Both the position numbers and the translations under genes were made by a program. Positions 54,739 through 63,557 of a DNA stretch of 64,000 nt are shown here, in pieces. Source of the stretch: Bacillus canaveralius (GTDB lineage: Bacteria > Bacillota > Bacilli > Bacillales > Cytobacillaceae); assembly GCF_002860125.1 (NCBI RefSeq), contig NZ_PGVA01000003.1:1-64000 (forward strand), in the 5' to 3' direction. The notes below the pieces were generated by a model. That model had not been told where the DNA came from. It worked only from the letters and a program-made list of their open reading frames with translations, and ran no database searches. Position 1 is the first letter of the stretch. Each line of letters opens with the position of its first letter.

Positions 54739-55506
54739 TTAATCTGTTTTTTGTGTTCCCGGAATGATGCATCCATCTGGTCCGCAGACATCGTCTGATC
54801 TCATTTGTTCTTCAGCACGTTCTCTTTCAAGTTGCTTTTGCTGCCACTCGATATCTATTACAGGAGAGAATTTTTCTGGAAAGCGGATGTACCACCGCTG
54901 TTTGCGAATTAAGAAATTATCAGGATCAAGCTCAAGCGCATCATCAAGCTGCTTTAAGGCGTCATCATGTTTTCCGGCACCTGCATACGCCAGTCCGAGC
55001 TTAAATTTTGTTTGTGCAAGGCTTACTTCAAGTTCGCTCAGCTTTTTTCGGTGAACATGGTACGTGTCCTGTAGCTGAATCGATTCTTCTTGATTATCGA
55101 TTAGTTTTTCAACGGCTAAAATATGCTCCTCGTTTGTTACATGAAATCCTTCTTTAATGAGGCGAATCGTGCCGTCATGGTCAATAAAAACTCCATTCGG
55201 GACAATCTTAAAGCCAAAAAGGTTCGATAACTTATTTTCGGTATCGACGACTGTTTGAAAAGAGGTATATTCTGTATACCGCCTCACGACCTCAGGTCCT
55301 TGAATATCAACAGCAACAGAAAGAATTTCAAAGCCGTTGTCGCGATGCTTTTCATGAAATCGCTGCCAGCCTGGCAGCTGCTCTCTGCATCGTCACCAAG
55401 AAGCCCACATAAAGATTAGCGTCTTTTTGCCTTGTAACTCCTTGAGTGCAAATGGGTTACCGCTCATATCTGTTAATGAAAGATCCGGTAATTTTTCAAG
55501 CAGCAT
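54739..55506 (-). CDS. TlpA/ResA-like thioredoxin-fold protein with in-frame UGA, candidate selenoprotein
   Basis: One continuous frame of 256 codons interrupted only by TGA at codon 38 (55393-55395). It starts at the ATG at 55506 behind GGGAGG. Before the TGA: KLPDLSLTDMSGNPFALKEL and LIFMWASW; after it RCREQLPGWQRFHEKHRDNG. TlpA/ResA proteins have WASWC in that place, so UGA occupies the position of the redox cysteine, giving a U-R-C motif. A double stem follows the UGA. The C-terminal part has a TPR-like repeat (FKLGLAYAGAGKHDDALKQL) and a tail CGPDGC that could resolve a selenenylsulfide. No signal peptide. If UGA is a stop, only 37 residues are made. Confidence 0.75.
55343..55395 (-). 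promoter_or_regulatory. Candidate bacterial SECIS element
   Basis: Immediately after the UGA, CGATGC (55392-55387) pairs with GCATCG (55348-55343). Inside, GCTGCCA (55378-55372) pairs perfectly with TGGCAGC (55368-55362) around the loop GGC. The loop starts 21 bases after the UGA and begins with G. As I recall the bacterial SECIS rules (apical loop about 16-37 bases after UGA, G among the first two loop bases), it fits. Needs SelB recognition to act. Confidence 0.65.
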
Positions 55507-55601
55507 TTCAACAAGCCTCCCTTTTTAGTACAAAGATACATGAATTCTCAGGCTTAAAGCAAATAATAAGTTTATGCCGGCAATGTTTTATGACCCTCGC
55601 A

Positions 55602-57449
55602 CTATTTTTGATAAAAGCGAAGCAAGTCTCCATAAATGATTTGATCTGAATACTCGAGCTCCTGTTTTGCCTGTTCGATAATTGGTTCACAGCTTGCTTT
55701 TTCGATGACTATACCTGTATCCTTCTGATAGCAATTGCCTCCTGTAAAAATAAAATCGTTCGAGATAAAGCTTCCATCGCGGAGAACGGTAAATTGATCC
55801 CGCTGCTTCGAAAAAAGATCCGTACCAAACTGGATATCTTCTTTTGTTTCAATGCCCAGTAAATGCAACAACGTTGGACGCAAGTCCACTTGGCCGGAGA
55901 TGGAAGAAATCGTACCGCCTTTAATACCAGGTATATGAATAAATAGAGGGACCCGCTGCAGTCTGATGTTCTCGTACGGGGTGATTTCCTTTCCCAAAAA
56001 TTGTCCCATCGCCTCATGATGGTTCTCCGAAATCCCATAATGATCTCCATACAAAACAAGAATGGAGTCTTCGTATAAACCTTCCTTTTTTAAATCTTCT
56101 ATAAAAAGCTTTATGGCTTCATCTGTATAACGTACAGTCGGAAAATAACGATTTAATGTCCCGCTCACAGAGTGGTATTCATCGATCAACCGATCCTCGG
56201 GCTTGAGCTCAAACGGAAAATGGTTCGTCAGTGTAATGAACTTTGTGTAAAAAGGACGGGGCATTTGCTTCATATGCTGAACCGACTGATAGAAAAAATC
56301 GATATCCTTCATTCCCCATCCAACCGAATTTTGCGCTGTGACTTGATAATCGAGCAGAGAATAAAAACGGTCATATTTTAAATTCCCGTACATCACATCG
56401 CGATTCCAAAAGCTTTTATTATTGGCATGCAATGTGGCCGTAAAATATCCTTTTTCCTTCAATTTTTCAGTCATCGAATAATAACGGTTATCAGCATGAG
56501 TAAAAAACACAGCTCCCCTGCTTAACGGATACAGTGAATTATCGAGCAGAAATTCAGAATCAGACGTTTTTCCCTGTCCAGTTTGATGATAAAACTCGTC
56601 AAAATAGAAGCTTTCCTCCTTAAAGTCATTTAAGAAAGGAGTGATTTCCTGTTCATTAACCTTCTGGCCAATAACAAAGCTTTGGGTCGATTCAAGCGAA
56701 ACGACAATCAGGTTCTTTCCTTTGCCAATTCCGAACAAAGTTGCTGTGGGCTGTTTATAGCGGGCTTGAGTAAAATTTTCTATATCACTCAATTCATCCC
56801 CATCAGCCATTGCCCGCTGTGCTTTTGCTTTTGTATGGAGAAAAGCATCGTAAATATGGTAATGATATGTCCCAATATTTTTCACAAGAATTTCCCTGTC
56901 AAACGTCCGTGTCAATAATTCAGACCGCTGCGTTTCGGCCAGGCTTAAGTTTAAGAACGCAAGTGCTGCTGCTATATAATAGAAAGCTGTTTTTTGGGGC
57001 CGTGAATAACCTTCCAGTGAAAGGAGAACAGGCTTTCGAACAACAAGATATGCGAGGAAGACAGTGTCCAAGAAATAAAAAATATCAGTCAAGTTAACCA
57101 ATTCCCTGATACTCGTTCCCAAATCGGCGAAATTGCTCCTCTGCATTAATAAAGGAATCGTGATGAAATCGAAAAACTCGCGGTAATACACCACGTTCGC
57201 ATATAGAACGACCGATATGAAAGCATGGAAAATGAGCACAAAATAGTTTCGTTTCCTGCCAGTAAAAAACAGGCCAATTCCCGCGCCAATCATCAAAAAG
57301 CTTAGTGGGTTTAAAATTAAAATATATTCCTGCATTAGATTTTCGCCGCTCAATTCGAAGCTGTATTTATAGGCTAAATACGTCTTGCACCAGAGAAAGA
57401 AAACGGCTGCATGAATGATGTTAACTTTTATTTTTCGATCTGCGCTCAC
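55602..57449 (-). CDS. Lipoteichoic acid synthase-family sulfatase (LtaS/YfnI/YqgS type)
   Basis: 615 residues. Five N-terminal membrane helices (about 10-190), then an extracellular sulfatase-like domain with nucleophile Thr in VVSLESTQSFVIG (about 255), FYHQTGQGKTSDSEFLLDNS, and metal ligands in LYGDHYGISENHHEAM (about 475). It transfers glycerol-phosphate from phosphatidylglycerol. Bacillus usually has several paralogues, so LtaS versus primase or stress form is not settled. GTG start follows AGGAGG. Confidence 0.92.
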   Translation of the reverse strand: MSADRKIKVNIIHAAVFFLWCKTYLAYKYSFELSGENLMQEYILILNPLSFLMIGAGIGLFFTGRKRNYFVLIFHAFISVVLYANVVYYREFFDFITIPLLMQRSNFADLGTSIRELVNLTDIFYFLDTVFLAYLVVRKPVLLSLEGYSRPQKTAFYYIAAALAFLNLSLAETQRSELLTRTFDREILVKNIGTYHYHIYDAFLHTKAKAQRAMADGDELSDIENFTQARYKQPTATLFGIGKGKNLIVVSLESTQSFVIGQKVNEQEITPFLNDFKEESFYFDEFYHQTGQGKTSDSEFLLDNSLYPLSRGAVFFTHADNRYYSMTEKLKEKGYFTATLHANNKSFWNRDVMYGNLKYDRFYSLLDYQVTAQNSVGWGMKDIDFFYQSVQHMKQMPRPFYTKFITLTNHFPFELKPEDRLIDEYHSVSGTLNRYFPTVRYTDEAIKLFIEDLKKEGLYEDSILVLYGDHYGISENHHEAMGQFLGKEITPYENIRLQRVPLFIHIPGIKGGTISSISGQVDLRPTLLHLLGIETKEDIQFGTDLFSKQRDQFTVLRDGSFISNDFIFTGGNCYQKDTGIVIEKASCEPIIEQAKQELEYSDQIIYGDLLRFYQK

Positions 57450-57554
57450 ACAACCCCTCCTGATTCTTTCCCAGGTTAAACCATTGTTCAGTGTTCAGTA
57501 CATGCTTGACAGCATCCTTCATGCTCCGAACTTACCATTCTTGCTTCCATTTCA

Positions 57555-57743
57555 AAGTATGCGTTTATCGCCATATCTGTATTCATGGCACTGGATCAGC
57601 TTGGTGCAGCCGCTTCGATCGTCAACCAGGCATTTATTCTCATTCTTCGCGGACTGGCCGTGTCATTCGGGCTGCCGTTTGCTCATAAATTCCGAGTTTT
57701 CCATCATAAACGGCAAATATCAATTTCAGTGATAAAGGCATAA
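57555..57743 (+). pseudogene. Fragment of a conserved-TM-helix (mechanosensitive channel-like) protein
   Basis: An open stretch with no start codon reads KYAFIAISVFMALDQLGAAA then SIVNQAFILILRGLAVSFGL and ends at TAA 57741-57743. This matches the repeated TM-helix motif (ALDQLG...IVN.AF.IILGGLAVAFGL) of MscS-like small proteins. Only one repeat is left in the 342-base gap between ltaS-type gene and sspH; the rest has been lost. Confidence 0.6.
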
Positions 57744-57791
57744 AATTCATCCTTATTGAAAAAATAACAAATAATATGAGGAGGCGAACTA

Positions 57792-57974
57792 ATGGATCTA
57801 AATCGGGTTAAACAAATTCTATCTTCTCCAGCTGATATTGAAGTGAAATATCATAATATTTCAGTCTGGATTGACGAGGTGAATGAGGACGGCCGAACAG
57901 CAACAGTTCATATGAGAGGGCCGCTCAAAGAGACCAACGTAGTTGAGATTGGAGAGTTAACTGAAGCAGAGTAG
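57792..57974 (+). CDS. sspH: Small acid-soluble spore protein, H type
   Basis: 60 residues, exactly the SASP-H size. It begins MDLNRVKQILSSPADIEVKY and contains VWIDEVNEDGRTATVHM, typical of the SspH family. Minor spore core protein made in the forespore. GAGGAGGCG precedes the ATG. It supports an endospore former. Confidence 0.92.
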   Translation: MDLNRVKQILSSPADIEVKYHNISVWIDEVNEDGRTATVHMRGPLKETNVVEIGELTEAE

Positions 57975-58076
57975 CTGTATTCGGAGATGGATAACAAACG
58001 CCTGAATTTGCAAAAACCACACTTGCGATTACGACATTGTATCTACACATTCCAGTTAACTTCCTAATCTAATCAA

Positions 58077-58104
58077 GAACCACCCATATCATTCAGGGTG
58101 GTTC
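58077..58104. terminator. Hairpin between sspH and the SDR gene
   Basis: Perfect 9-bp stem GAACCACCC / GGGTGGTTC with a 10-base loop between convergent genes. Tails are only partly T-rich (TCTCGTTTC; TTGATT), so termination is likely but weak. Confidence 0.55.
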
Positions 58105-58131
58105 TCTCGTTTCTATTCGTGGAACTCTGAC

Positions 58132-58926
58132 TTACAAAATCGACCGAACGATACCCCCATCAACGCGCATGGCTGTTCCGGTTATCGCAGCTGCTTGTTC
58201 TGATGCTAAAAATACAACCAGATTTGCTACCTCTTTGCCGGAAACGAAGCGCTTTACCAATGAGCTTGGAAGGCTTTTTTCAAATAGATCCTTCTCAATT
58301 TCTTCAAATGTCTGTCCCAATTCGGCTGCCGCTGATTTAAAATGCTCCTCGACTTTTTCAGTGCGGGTGGGCCCGGGCAGAAATGTGTTAGCCGTTACAC
58401 CGCTCCCTGCTGTGCTTTCGGCGACTCCCCTCGACAATCCCAATATCGCTGCCTTGGTTGCCCCGTAGTGAACCATTTCTCCCGAAAAAAACCCGCCTGT
58501 CGAGCTTCCGTTAAAAAGCACTCTCCCCCAGCCTCTCTCAACCATTCCTGCTGCATAATAGCGCGTAAGCCGGACAGCAGTCATCACATTTACTTGAAAA
58601 TACTGCTCCCATTCCTCGTCATCGATTTCAAAAAAAGGCCTGGGTTCAAATATACCGATGTTATTAACGAGAATATCCGCTTCCGGCCAATATTCCATTA
58701 ACCGGCTCGCTTCCGCACTCTTGCTCAAATCAGCCGCAAAACCCGTTACCTCTGCTTTCACGACTTCATCATGAAGCCGCGCGACAGCTTCCTCCACGCC
58801 TTTCGCGCTGCGCCCGTTAATAAGCACAGTTGCGCCAGCTTCAGCTAAACCTTTTGCAATCGCATATCCTATTCCTGTCGTTGATCCGCTGATAATTGCT
58901 TTTTTACCTGCTAAGTTAATATTCAC
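58132..58926 (-). CDS. Short-chain dehydrogenase/reductase (SDR)
   Basis: 264 residues from the GTG at 58926, chosen because GAAGGAG lies 8 bases upstream; an ATG nine codons earlier has no ribosome site. NAD(P) motif SGSTTGIGYAIAKG, NNIG, catalytic Ser in FNGSSTGGFF and YxxxK in HYGATKAAILGLS. Substrate unknown; resembles 3-oxoacyl-ACP reductase-like SDRs. Confidence 0.88.
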   Translation of the reverse strand: MNINLAGKKAIISGSTTGIGYAIAKGLAEAGATVLINGRSAKGVEEAVARLHDEVVKAEVTGFAADLSKSAEASRLMEYWPEADILVNNIGIFEPRPFFEIDDEEWEQYFQVNVMTAVRLTRYYAAGMVERGWGRVLFNGSSTGGFFSGEMVHYGATKAAILGLSRGVAESTAGSGVTANTFLPGPTRTEKVEEHFKSAAAELGQTFEEIEKDLFEKSLPSSLVKRFVSGKEVANLVVFLASEQAAAITGTAMRVDGGIVRSIL

Positions 58927-58997
58927 GATTTTTACTCCTTCTTTTTTATGCATAAATTGTCTTGAAACTCAACTAAACCTTTGCATCTTCTTAAAAT

Positions 58998-59114
58998 CTA
59001 TATTTCCATATTCGCCAAAATTAATATCAATCCTGCAACCACCATCTGTACGGCTGTAAAAGTAAACCCACCAAACTTCGTTTCGCCAGACACCCGATTT
59101 TTAACCGTAATCAT
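58998..59114 (-). CDS. Possible 38-residue single-helix membrane peptide or gene remnant
   Basis: ATG at 59114 opens a 38-codon frame: MITVKNRVSGETKFGGF followed by a single hydrophobic helix (TFTAVQMVVAGLILILANME). No good ribosome site lies upstream and its start overlaps the pgl promoter. It could be a real small membrane protein or the tail of a lost gene. No function assigned. Confidence 0.25.
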   Translation of the reverse strand: MITVKNRVSGETKFGGFTFTAVQMVVAGLILILANMEI

Positions 59115-59130
59115 TTGCTCGTGATATAAT
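59101..59130 (+). promoter_or_regulatory. Sigma-A promoter of the lactonase gene
   Basis: TTAACC, 18-base spacer, perfect TATAAT, 35 bases before the ATG. Confidence 0.55.
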
Positions 59131-59164
59131 GAAACCAATGCATTTAATTGAAGGAGGAGCTAAG

Positions 59165-60226
59165 ATGACGAATCGCAGCAAGCTTATTGGCTATGTCGGA
59201 ACGTATACAAAAGGTGACAGCAAGGGAATTTATACTTTTGCATTGGATACAGCCCAAGCCGAAATCAGCGGGGTAACTGCTGCCGCTGAGCTGGACAACC
59301 CTACATATTTAACGATCAGCAAGGATAATCAATTCCTTTATTCAGTTGTAAAAGAAGGAGAAGCGGGCGGAGTTGCTGCTTTTAAAGTGACTGGCGAAAC
59401 TGGGAAATTACAACCAATCAACAGCCAGGTAAGCGCAGGATCACCTCCATGCCATCTTAGCGTTGACAGCGAACACCGCCTGGTCATGACTGCAAACTAT
59501 CATAAAGGAACGCTCGAATCATTTTTGCTCAACAAAGAGAATGGAGCCGTTCAACCTGCCTCATCCATTATCCAATTTGAAGGCACTGGTCCTAACAAAG
59601 AGCGCCAGGAAAAGCCGCATACGCATTACGCCGACTTTACACCTGACGGGAAGTATATCGCTGTAGTCGATTTAGGCATTGATAAAGTCCTTACTTATAA
59701 AGAAAACAACGGGGTACTGACTGAAGTAAACAGTTTATCGGTCAAAGCGGGAAGCGGGCCAAGACATCTTGTGTTCCATCCAAACCAAAAATATGCATAC
59801 ATTATGACAGAGCTCAGTTCCGAAGTAATTGTTGTTCAATACAATGAACAGGACGGCAGCTTTACTGAACTGCAATATATTGCAACAATTCCGAACGACT
59901 TTACCGAGAACAATCAGGGAAGCGCTATTCATATCTCCTCTGATGGCCGCTTCGTATACGCCGCTAACCGGGGGCACAACAGCATCGCCGTTTTCAGCGT
60001 CAATGCAGATACGGGTGAACTCACGTTTGTCGAGCATACCTCAACGGAGGGAGACTGGCCGCGCGATTTTGTGTTAGATCCAACAGAAAAATTCCTTGTC
60101 GCTTCCAATCAAAATACAAGCAATCTCGTGTTATTTGTCCGGGACGAAGCGTCGGGTAAGCTGAAGCTCCTGCAAGCGGATGTCACCGTTCCCGACCCGG
60201 TTTGTGTAAAATTTTTAAATATATAA
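59165..60226 (+). CDS. pgl: 6-phosphogluconolactonase-type beta-propeller lactonase
   Basis: 353 residues from the ATG at 59165 behind AAGGAGGAG. Lactonase (YbhE/YkgB) family seven-bladed propeller: IGYVGTYTKGDSKGIYTF at the start, KPHTHYADFTPDGKYIAVVDLGID (about 155) and GPRHLVFHPNQKYAYIMTEL (about 205), SSDGRFVYAANRGHNSIAVF later. In the pentose phosphate pathway it hydrolyses 6-phosphogluconolactone; other lactones cannot be ruled out. Confidence 0.9.
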   Translation: MTNRSKLIGYVGTYTKGDSKGIYTFALDTAQAEISGVTAAAELDNPTYLTISKDNQFLYSVVKEGEAGGVAAFKVTGETGKLQPINSQVSAGSPPCHLSVDSEHRLVMTANYHKGTLESFLLNKENGAVQPASSIIQFEGTGPNKERQEKPHTHYADFTPDGKYIAVVDLGIDKVLTYKENNGVLTEVNSLSVKAGSGPRHLVFHPNQKYAYIMTELSSEVIVVQYNEQDGSFTELQYIATIPNDFTENNQGSAIHISSDGRFVYAANRGHNSIAVFSVNADTGELTFVEHTSTEGDWPRDFVLDPTEKFLVASNQNTSNLVLFVRDEASGKLKLLQADVTVPDPVCVKFLNI

Positions 60227-60231
60227 ACAGC

Positions 60232-60258
60232 AAAGCTGCCGAAACTGGCAGCTTTTTT
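60232..60258 (+). terminator. Terminator of the lactonase gene
   Basis: Stem AAAGCTGCC / GGCAGCTTT, loop GAAACT, tail TTTTTTAA, 6 bases after the stop. Confidence 0.9.
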
Positions 60259-60270
60259 AATGGGTTGTTT

Positions 60271-60295
60271 GTTAGTTCTGCTGTTGCAAGGGTAT
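60271..60295 (+). promoter_or_regulatory. Possible sigma-B promoter of the stress-gene remnant
   Basis: GTTAGT, 13-base spacer, perfect GGGTAT. The -35 half matches GTTTAA only at three positions. Relatives of the gene downstream are sigma-B dependent, which adds weight. Confidence 0.35.
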
Positions 60296-60334
60296 ACATT
60301 TAATATAGTCGAAACGGAAGAGGAGGAAGAAACG

Positions 60335-60445
60335 ATGGTAAACCACACTAAACGTGTAATCGCTTCTTACGAATCAGAGCTCGAAGCGATCCAGGCAGTC
60401 GAAAAGTTGAAAGCGGATGGTTACAGAGCAGAAGATAGACGGTAA
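60335..60445 (+). pseudogene. Truncated YflT/GSP17M-like general stress protein
   Basis: 36 codons: VNHTKRVIASYESELEAIQA followed by VEKLKADGYRAEDRR. This is the N-terminal part of the general stress protein 17M (YflT) domain, normally about 110 residues or more, which ends early at TAA. The AGGAGG ribosome site and possible sigma-B promoter are intact. A hairpin AAGAACCC/GGGTTCTT follows at 60454-60475. Confidence 0.6.
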
Positions 60446-60601
60446 GATTGTAAAAAGAACCCGGATCAGGGTTCTTGTACTTTCAAACTGAGTCGAACGA
60501 TGTTTCTAAATGAATATTAAATCCTTTTTACACTTCAGAGCCGAATACACCTCTATCTTTTCGCAGGGGTGTTCATAGTCTCACTTTCCTTATACTTTGT
60601 T

Positions 60602-60648
60602 AAAAAACCTAAACGCAAAACACCAATCAAAAAATTCGGTGTTTTGCG
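60602..60648 (-). terminator. Terminator of the siderophore/flavoprotein operon
   Basis: Minus-strand stem CGCAAAACACC / GGTGTTTTGCG with a 13-base AT-rich loop, then TTTAGGTTTTTT. Starts 7 bases after the stop at 60655. Confidence 0.85.
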
Positions 60649-60654
60649 GGTTAT

Positions 60655-61701
<1,047 letters not shown>

Positions 61702-62526
61702 CTAGAAACTGGCTGCTTCTTTTGATAATCGTGGATTATCCAATAAATCATATGAAAGACAGACAGGTTTTTGCGTTCGCGGATCTTGAACGACCTCTGC
61801 ATCAATGTGGAATACATCTTTTAAAACTTCTGAAGTCATGATCTCTACAGCAGCCCCTTCCTTAATCACCCTCCCACCGTTCAAAGCGACCATATGGTGG
61901 GCAAAACGAGCCGCATGGTTTAAGTCATGGATCACCATCACAATTGTGCGATTCTGTTCTTTATTCAACAGCTCAAGAAGCTTTAGCACCTCAAGCTGAT
62001 GGGCCATATCAAGATATGTTGTCGGCTCATCTAGCAGTAAGAGATCTGTTTCCTGGGCAATCGCCATCGCAATCCAGGCCCGTTGGCGCTGACCGCCTGA
62101 AAGTGTATCAACCGCTTGATGGCTCAATGGCAATAATCCTGTTACCCCCAAAGCCCATTCAATCACTTGGCGGTCTTTATCAGCTAACCGCCCAAATCCG
62201 CTTTGATGGGGTGAGCGCCCATAAGAAATGAGTTCATAGACCGTTAATCCAGTCGGAGCTTCGGGTGATTGAGGCAAAATCGCCATCTTCTTCGCAATCT
62301 CTTTCGTCGGCATTTTGTGAATCATCTTGCCATCCAAGTAAACAACACCCGCTTTCGCCTCGTGAATTCGGGCCAGTGTTTTTAAAATTGTTGATTTCCC
62401 ACACCCGTTCGGACCAATAATCGTCGTGATTTCTCCTGGCGGAATACGCAAATTCAAATCCTTTACGATCACCTTTTCACTATAGCCAATTTCCAGATTC
62501 TCAGTTGAAAGTGAAACCACGATCAT
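61702..62526 (-). CDS. Iron-siderophore ABC transporter ATPase (FecE/FhuC/YusV type)
   Basis: 274 residues. Walker A GPNGCGKSTILK, Q loop ILPQSPEAP, signature LSGGQRQRAWIAMAIAQ, Walker B LLLLDEPTTYLDM and switch VIHDLNHAARFA; ELISYGRSPHQSGFG is typical of siderophore ATPases. The ATG at 62526 is only 2 bases after GGAGAG; a GTG two codons later has better spacing. Powers the two permeases encoded upstream. Confidence 0.92.
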   Translation of the reverse strand: MIVVSLSTENLEIGYSEKVIVKDLNLRIPPGEITTIIGPNGCGKSTILKTLARIHEAKAGVVYLDGKMIHKMPTKEIAKKMAILPQSPEAPTGLTVYELISYGRSPHQSGFGRLADKDRQVIEWALGVTGLLPLSHQAVDTLSGGQRQRAWIAMAIAQETDLLLLDEPTTYLDMAHQLEVLKLLELLNKEQNRTIVMVIHDLNHAARFAHHMVALNGGRVIKEGAAVEIMTSEVLKDVFHIDAEVVQDPRTQKPVCLSYDLLDNPRLSKEAASF

Positions 62527-62534
62527 CTCTCCTT

Positions 62535-63557
62535 TTACTTTATTTTCATTAATAGGTAGATAAAATAAGGGGCACTTAAGATAGAAACGACAACACCAAC
62601 GGGAATTTCTGAAGGGGCAAGAATATTTTTCCCTATTGTATCAGCCAGCAACAAAAGTAAAGCGCCGAGCAAACTAGTGATCGGGATGAGCAGCTGATGC
62701 TTCGGTCCAACCATTCGCCGGGCAATATGGGGAGCTACCAAGCCGAGAAAGGCGATTCCCCCACCGGCCGCCACAATTAAACCTGCGAGTGCAACCGCAA
62801 CAACCAATAATATTCTCCGTTCGTGTTCTACTTTTGTTCCAAGCCCAATCGCCAGCTGGTCTCCTAAATTCAAAATATTTAACGCATGTGATTTATAAAC
62901 CGCATAAATGATTAGCAGAAGAATCCACGGCGCCAGCGCCCATACAAATTTCCAATTTGCTCCCCAAATATCACCTGATAACCAGACAGCGGCCTGCATA
63001 AAATCCTGCGGATTCATTTTCAGCTGAAAAATGATAATTGCTGCGCCAAACCCGGCATTAACACCAATTCCGACCAGAATTAACCGCACCGGATCAAGCC
63101 CCTTTTTCCATGCCAAAACGTAAATAATCAATGCAGCTCCTAAAGCACCAAACAAAGCGAATAACGGCATGATAAACACGCCGGAAGTGCTTAAGTTTGC
63201 CATTGAGCCTTGAAAAAAGAAGATAAACAGGATGACTGCAAATCCCGCTCCTGTATTAATCCCCAATATACCGGGGTCAGCTAATTCATTTTTTGATACG
63301 CCTTGTAAAATCGCTCCCGAAACAGCGAGTCCTGCACCAATTAACAGGGCAAGAACCATTCCGGGCAGGCGAAAATCGACCAATATTAGTCGGTCCCGCT
63401 CCGTCCCCATTCCGAGGAGAGTTTTTATTACATCCAGCGGAGCAATGCGGACTACCCCCATGTTCAAGCTGATAAAAAAGAGAACGACAATGAGGATAGA
63501 CAGAAAAATCGAAGTAAATAAAAATTTTCTTCTGCCTGTTTTTTTCAGTGTATCCAT
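62535..63557 (-). CDS. Iron-siderophore ABC permease (FecCD family)
   Basis: 340 residues, about ten helices. FecCD marks: VDFRLPGMVLALLIGAGLAVSGAILQGVSKNELADPGILGI is split over residues 60-100, WLSGDIWGANWKFVW near 195, GGGIAFLGLVAPHIARRMVGPKHQ near 265 and SEIPVGVVVSILSAPYFIYLL at the end. The ATG overlaps the stop of the upstream permease by one base. Confidence 0.93.
   Translation of the reverse strand: MDTLKKTGRRKFLFTSIFLSILIVVLFFISLNMGVVRIAPLDVIKTLLGMGTERDRLILVDFRLPGMVLALLIGAGLAVSGAILQGVSKNELADPGILGINTGAGFAVILFIFFFQGSMANLSTSGVFIMPLFALFGALGAALIIYVLAWKKGLDPVRLILVGIGVNAGFGAAIIIFQLKMNPQDFMQAAVWLSGDIWGANWKFVWALAPWILLLIIYAVYKSHALNILNLGDQLAIGLGTKVEHERRILLVVAVALAGLIVAAGGGIAFLGLVAPHIARRMVGPKHQLLIPITSLLGALLLLLADTIGKNILAPSEIPVGVVVSILSAPYFIYLLMKIK

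Noticed and set aside
54739-55287. Reading the thioredoxin-like gene as a 182-codon CDS starting at a GTG
   Set aside because: No ribosome site precedes that GTG, and the same frame continues upstream through one TGA to a proper ATG with GGGAGG.
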